Assembly: GCA_011390385.1 (NCBI GenBank)
Contig: JAABSN010000047.1
Coordinates: 1-20,290 of the forward strand
Direction of reading: 5' to 3'
From: Thioalkalivibrio nitratireducens
GTDB lineage: Bacteria > Pseudomonadota > Gammaproteobacteria > Ectothiorhodospirales > Ectothiorhodospiraceae
DNA length: 20,290 bases
Position numbers and translations under genes: made by a program. Below the pieces are notes generated by a model, which worked only from the letters and a program-made list of their open reading frames with translations, had not been told where the DNA came from and made no database searches. Below, one piece after another: positions 18,179 to 20,290 of the stretch (position 1 is its first letter; the number at the start of each line of letters is the position of its first letter).

Positions 18179-18646
18179 ATGGAAGACATCCTGAAGGATC
18201 TCGAGCAACTGACCGGTGTCGAACACGGGTGCGTTTATCATGGGGGCAGGATTGTCGCGACGACGTTTCCCCAGGTGCTGGACGACAACCTCGCCGCAAT
18301 GGGCAAGATGCTCGAGCAGATCTTCAGCGGCGTTGAGAGTATTGGCAGGAGCCATAACGAGATCTACCTGGAACTCGATGAAAACTACCTCCTCGGGTAT
18401 CGCATCGATCGCAATCTGATCCTGACCCTGCTGACCAGCAAGCAGATCAATTTCTCGCTCCTCCACATCTCGGTGCGGTCGGCGGGTGCGGCGTTGAAAG
18501 AGGCGGCCTTGCGCCCCCCTGACCCGGTCACGGAAAAACCGGCACCCAAGCAGCCAGCTGCCATGCCGAGTTCCAGTCCGCAGCAGGTTCCGGAGGAAGC
18601 CCCGTCGCGGGCCAGGACCGTCTATCGGGGCGTGTTCAGGAGTTAA
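18179..18646 (+). CDS. Roadblock/LC7 domain protein 2 with Pro-rich C-terminal tail
   Basis: This gene encodes 155 residues. Residues 1-108 form a Roadblock/LC7 fold (MEDILKDLEQLTGVEHGCVY, GGRIVATTFP, central helix NLAAMGKMLEQIF, strands EIYLELDENYLLGYRID and LILTLLTSKQINFSLLHISV). Residues about 118-146 are a Pro/Ala/Ser/Glu-rich, probably disordered tail, ending in the compact basic/aromatic motif RTVYRGVFRS. It lies 3 nt after Roadblock protein 1, suggesting a heterodimer, and both probably serve the upstream GTPase. The terminal motif looks like a short peptide that binds a partner, which is inference. The reading frame ends in the intergenic region before repeat R5. Confidence 0.82.
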   Translation: MEDILKDLEQLTGVEHGCVYHGGRIVATTFPQVLDDNLAAMGKMLEQIFSGVESIGRSHNEIYLELDENYLLGYRIDRNLILTLLTSKQINFSLLHISVRSAGAALKEAALRPPDPVTEKPAPKQPAAMPSSSPQQVPEEAPSRARTVYRGVFRS

Positions 18647-18685
18647 CGATCATTGCCACACACGCCACCGCCGGAGGCGAAAGGG

Positions 18686-18788
18686 GTAGGGTGTCAATGA
18701 GCGCAGCGAATTGCACCGCTCGAGGCCCGGAGGCCGGGGGCAGAGGCCAGCGTGGTTGCGGTTCGGCTTCGCCTCACGGCACCCTACG
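18686..18788 (-). repeat. GTAGGGTG-family palindromic repeat, full copy (R5)
   Basis: This is R2 in inverted orientation: it starts GTAGGGTGTCAATGAGCGCA and ends CTCACGGCACCCTACG. The inner section differs from the other copies (CTCGAGGCCCGGAGGCCGGG). It lies between the second Roadblock gene and the LCIB-like gene, so it separates the two parts of the cassette and may end transcription of the first. Confidence 0.8.
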
Positions 18789-18942
18789 CAGGTTCTTTCA
18801 CGTTGATGGGCGGAAGAGCCACGGGCTCTGTCGGTAGGCATCGGGGCATATTGAACCACAACGCATCGCCGATCAGCGGTACACTGGATGTGCAGCTTAT
18901 CCAGCATGGTCTCCCCCCATCTTCCACAGGCCCCCATCAGGT

Positions 18943-20103
18943 ATGTTCAATTCCGCAAATAACGTTGAAGAACTGATCCGCAGCTTCCGGATCGAAACAG
19001 CGATGATGAGTTACAGCAGCTTCGTTCCCCGTCTATACAATTTTTGCCGAAGTCTGGGGTTCGAACCGGGCAGGATGCTCCCCTCGCGAGCCTTCTGCTC
19101 CGACGAAAGCCAGGGTTATCCAACGATTCTGATCACCAAGCATTTCGGCACCTTTCCGTTCAACCATGGGCGCGGCGGGGCGATCGTGGCCACGCAGCGT
19201 CATGGACCTTTCGCGGAGCACGGTCAGGATCTGGTGATCATTCAGGCGAGTCACGTGGGTTACGATCCCGACAATCGTGAATTCGGTACCTATCGTCGGA
19301 TTCATGCCGAGCGTGCTGAACACACGACGAGTTGCGGTAAACTCGCCGCCATAGCCACACCGTATCTGCAGGAATACCGGTTTGCGCAGCGAAGTATTGT
19401 GCTGGAGCGCTGCCAGGGGACGCTTTGTGTACGTATCGACAACGGATTGCTGAGAGGTAACCGGACCGAAGGGCTGTTCCTCAACCTGCGACGCCTGGTC
19501 GAACGTGACCCGGATGGGGATTTCACACCGATCCGTACCTACAGCACGTCGAAGAGCTTTGTTGCGGCCGCCTCGCTGCAGCGCGCATGGACGGATTCGG
19601 AACCACGAGAGGGTCAACGCATCCAGATCGGGAGCCGGCTGGTTCCGAACATGTTTTCCTTTATCCGCGAACTCGATGACACACTGGAGGGGCGTGATCA
19701 GCAGGAACTGGGCCTGATCGGCGCGATGCCCTGGATCGTGACATCGCCTCGCCCGCTGCTGGCGGCAGCGCAGATCAATACGCAGGTGGAGTTTGACCGT
19801 GCGTTTCGCACCGCTGCGCAGGCGCCGAGCTATCGCGGCAAGCGCCTGCTGCATATTTCAGGCCTGAATATCGACATTTCGCCGCAACCCGGGGAAACGT
19901 TCCCGAAGACCAACTTCGTTCCATGGGCAGCCTATATCCAGTCCCGGGACGGAGACCAGCGGATTCTTGAACAATCCGAGTTGCTTGCCGAATTGCAGGA
20001 CCAGAGCGCCGAGAACCCGGATCAAGTCGATCTCGAGGCGGCCATCGCTGCCATGTCTTCGGAGGCTATGGTGCACGTGGCACTGGGGCCTGCAGGCCAG
20101 TGA
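18943..20103 (+). CDS. LCIB-type (theta-class-like) carbonic anhydrase family protein
   Basis: This 386-residue soluble protein resembles the LCIB/LCIC family (Pfam LCIB_C_CA), whose members are structurally beta-type carbonic anhydrases and act in CO2-concentrating systems. The family order is visible as CSDE (C52, D54), the block FGTFPFNHGRGGAIVATQRH, then QASHVGYD (H104) and TSCGKLAA (C131). These three residues correspond to the Cys-His-Cys zinc set of LCIB, with D54 the nearby Asp. The C-terminal third is not recognised. Without a structure, activity cannot be judged, since some LCIB proteins are inactive. It starts at the ATG closest to the conserved N-terminal helix; the ribosome site (AGGT) is weak. 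It lies about 300 bp after the Roadblock pair, on the same strand but not in an obvious operon. Confidence 0.75.
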   Translation: MFNSANNVEELIRSFRIETAMMSYSSFVPRLYNFCRSLGFEPGRMLPSRAFCSDESQGYPTILITKHFGTFPFNHGRGGAIVATQRHGPFAEHGQDLVIIQASHVGYDPDNREFGTYRRIHAERAEHTTSCGKLAAIATPYLQEYRFAQRSIVLERCQGTLCVRIDNGLLRGNRTEGLFLNLRRLVERDPDGDFTPIRTYSTSKSFVAAASLQRAWTDSEPREGQRIQIGSRLVPNMFSFIRELDDTLEGRDQQELGLIGAMPWIVTSPRPLLAAAQINTQVEFDRAFRTAAQAPSYRGKRLLHISGLNIDISPQPGETFPKTNFVPWAAYIQSRDGDQRILEQSELLAELQDQSAENPDQVDLEAAIAAMSSEAMVHVALGPAGQ

Positions 20104-20290
20104 GCCCTGCAGCAGGTTCGGTGTCGTGTCTATCGAGCCCAGCCGGACACGGGTGGTCTTCGAGGGTCCGTGGATCAGCGCCTGGCTGAGCTCGTCGAGC
20201 GGCAGGATTCCTGCCAGGTGACCAGTGGATCCGCCGAGCCGATGGGCGCAAGTTGTACGAGCGTCAGTTGTCTGCCCCAGACACAACCGG
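20104..20290. other. 3' flank, no supported gene
   Basis: Short frames cross the window edge on both strands (for example a minus frame 19858-20286, which runs antisense into the LCIB-like gene). None has recognisable features, and the edge prevents a decision. The palindromic GCCTGCAGGC around the stop of the LCIB-like gene is short and may be incidental. Confidence 0.3.

Overview
The window is about 20 kb of high-GC DNA, most likely from a gammaproteobacterium. The divergent bamD / rluD-pgeF block is the classic gammaproteobacterial arrangement. A carbonic anhydrase-like protein of the LCIB family and a dihaem fumarate reductase suggest an organism with inorganic-carbon and low-oxygen metabolism, such as a sulfur-oxidising relative of Ectothiorhodospiraceae. 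The genus is inference only.

Layout. 1-259: dispersed palindromic repeats. 260-3318: outer-membrane assembly lipoprotein bamD (minus), then rluD and pgeF (plus, ATGA overlap), then a convergent two-CBS-domain protein. 3319-3859: a nested inverted repeat and a candidate FNR/ANR-type promoter. 3860-7403: frdC-frdA-frdB with ATGA overlaps at both junctions, encoding a membrane quinol:fumarate reductase of the Wolinella type. 7492-7932: a short RlpA-like DPBB protein (minus). 8237-9337: a bacteriohemerythrin-GGDEF oxygen/c-di-GMP protein. 9371-9612: two very small overlapping minus-strand genes for highly charged proteins. 9886-11424: the SelO pseudokinase/AMPylase. 11425-11818: a second copy of the nested inverted repeat. 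11819-14518: a large DUF2339 polytopic membrane protein. 14519-16212: a hairpin, a small membrane-anchored protein (minus) and a secreted protein of unknown function (plus).

16213-20103 is the most unusual part. An A+T-rich promoter region leads into a small Ras-like GTPase of the 'GTPGQ' (CvnD/COG2229-like) type. After a 919-base stretch with no recognisable gene come two adjacent Roadblock/LC7 proteins. After a further repeat-containing gap comes a protein matching the LCIB/theta-type carbonic anhydrase pattern. GTPase plus Roadblock proteins is a known prokaryotic polarity/signalling pairing (MglA-MglB, Streptomyces conservons). Its placement beside a CO2-related enzyme is the best candidate here for an undescribed system, but the gaps mean co-function is only a hypothesis.

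Two families of intergenic palindromic repeats recur: a ~100-bp GTAGGGTG-ended family (five full or partial copies) and a ~180-bp nested inverted repeat with a CATTGCGAGCG core (two copies). They sit between gene blocks and look like miniature mobile or REP-like elements.
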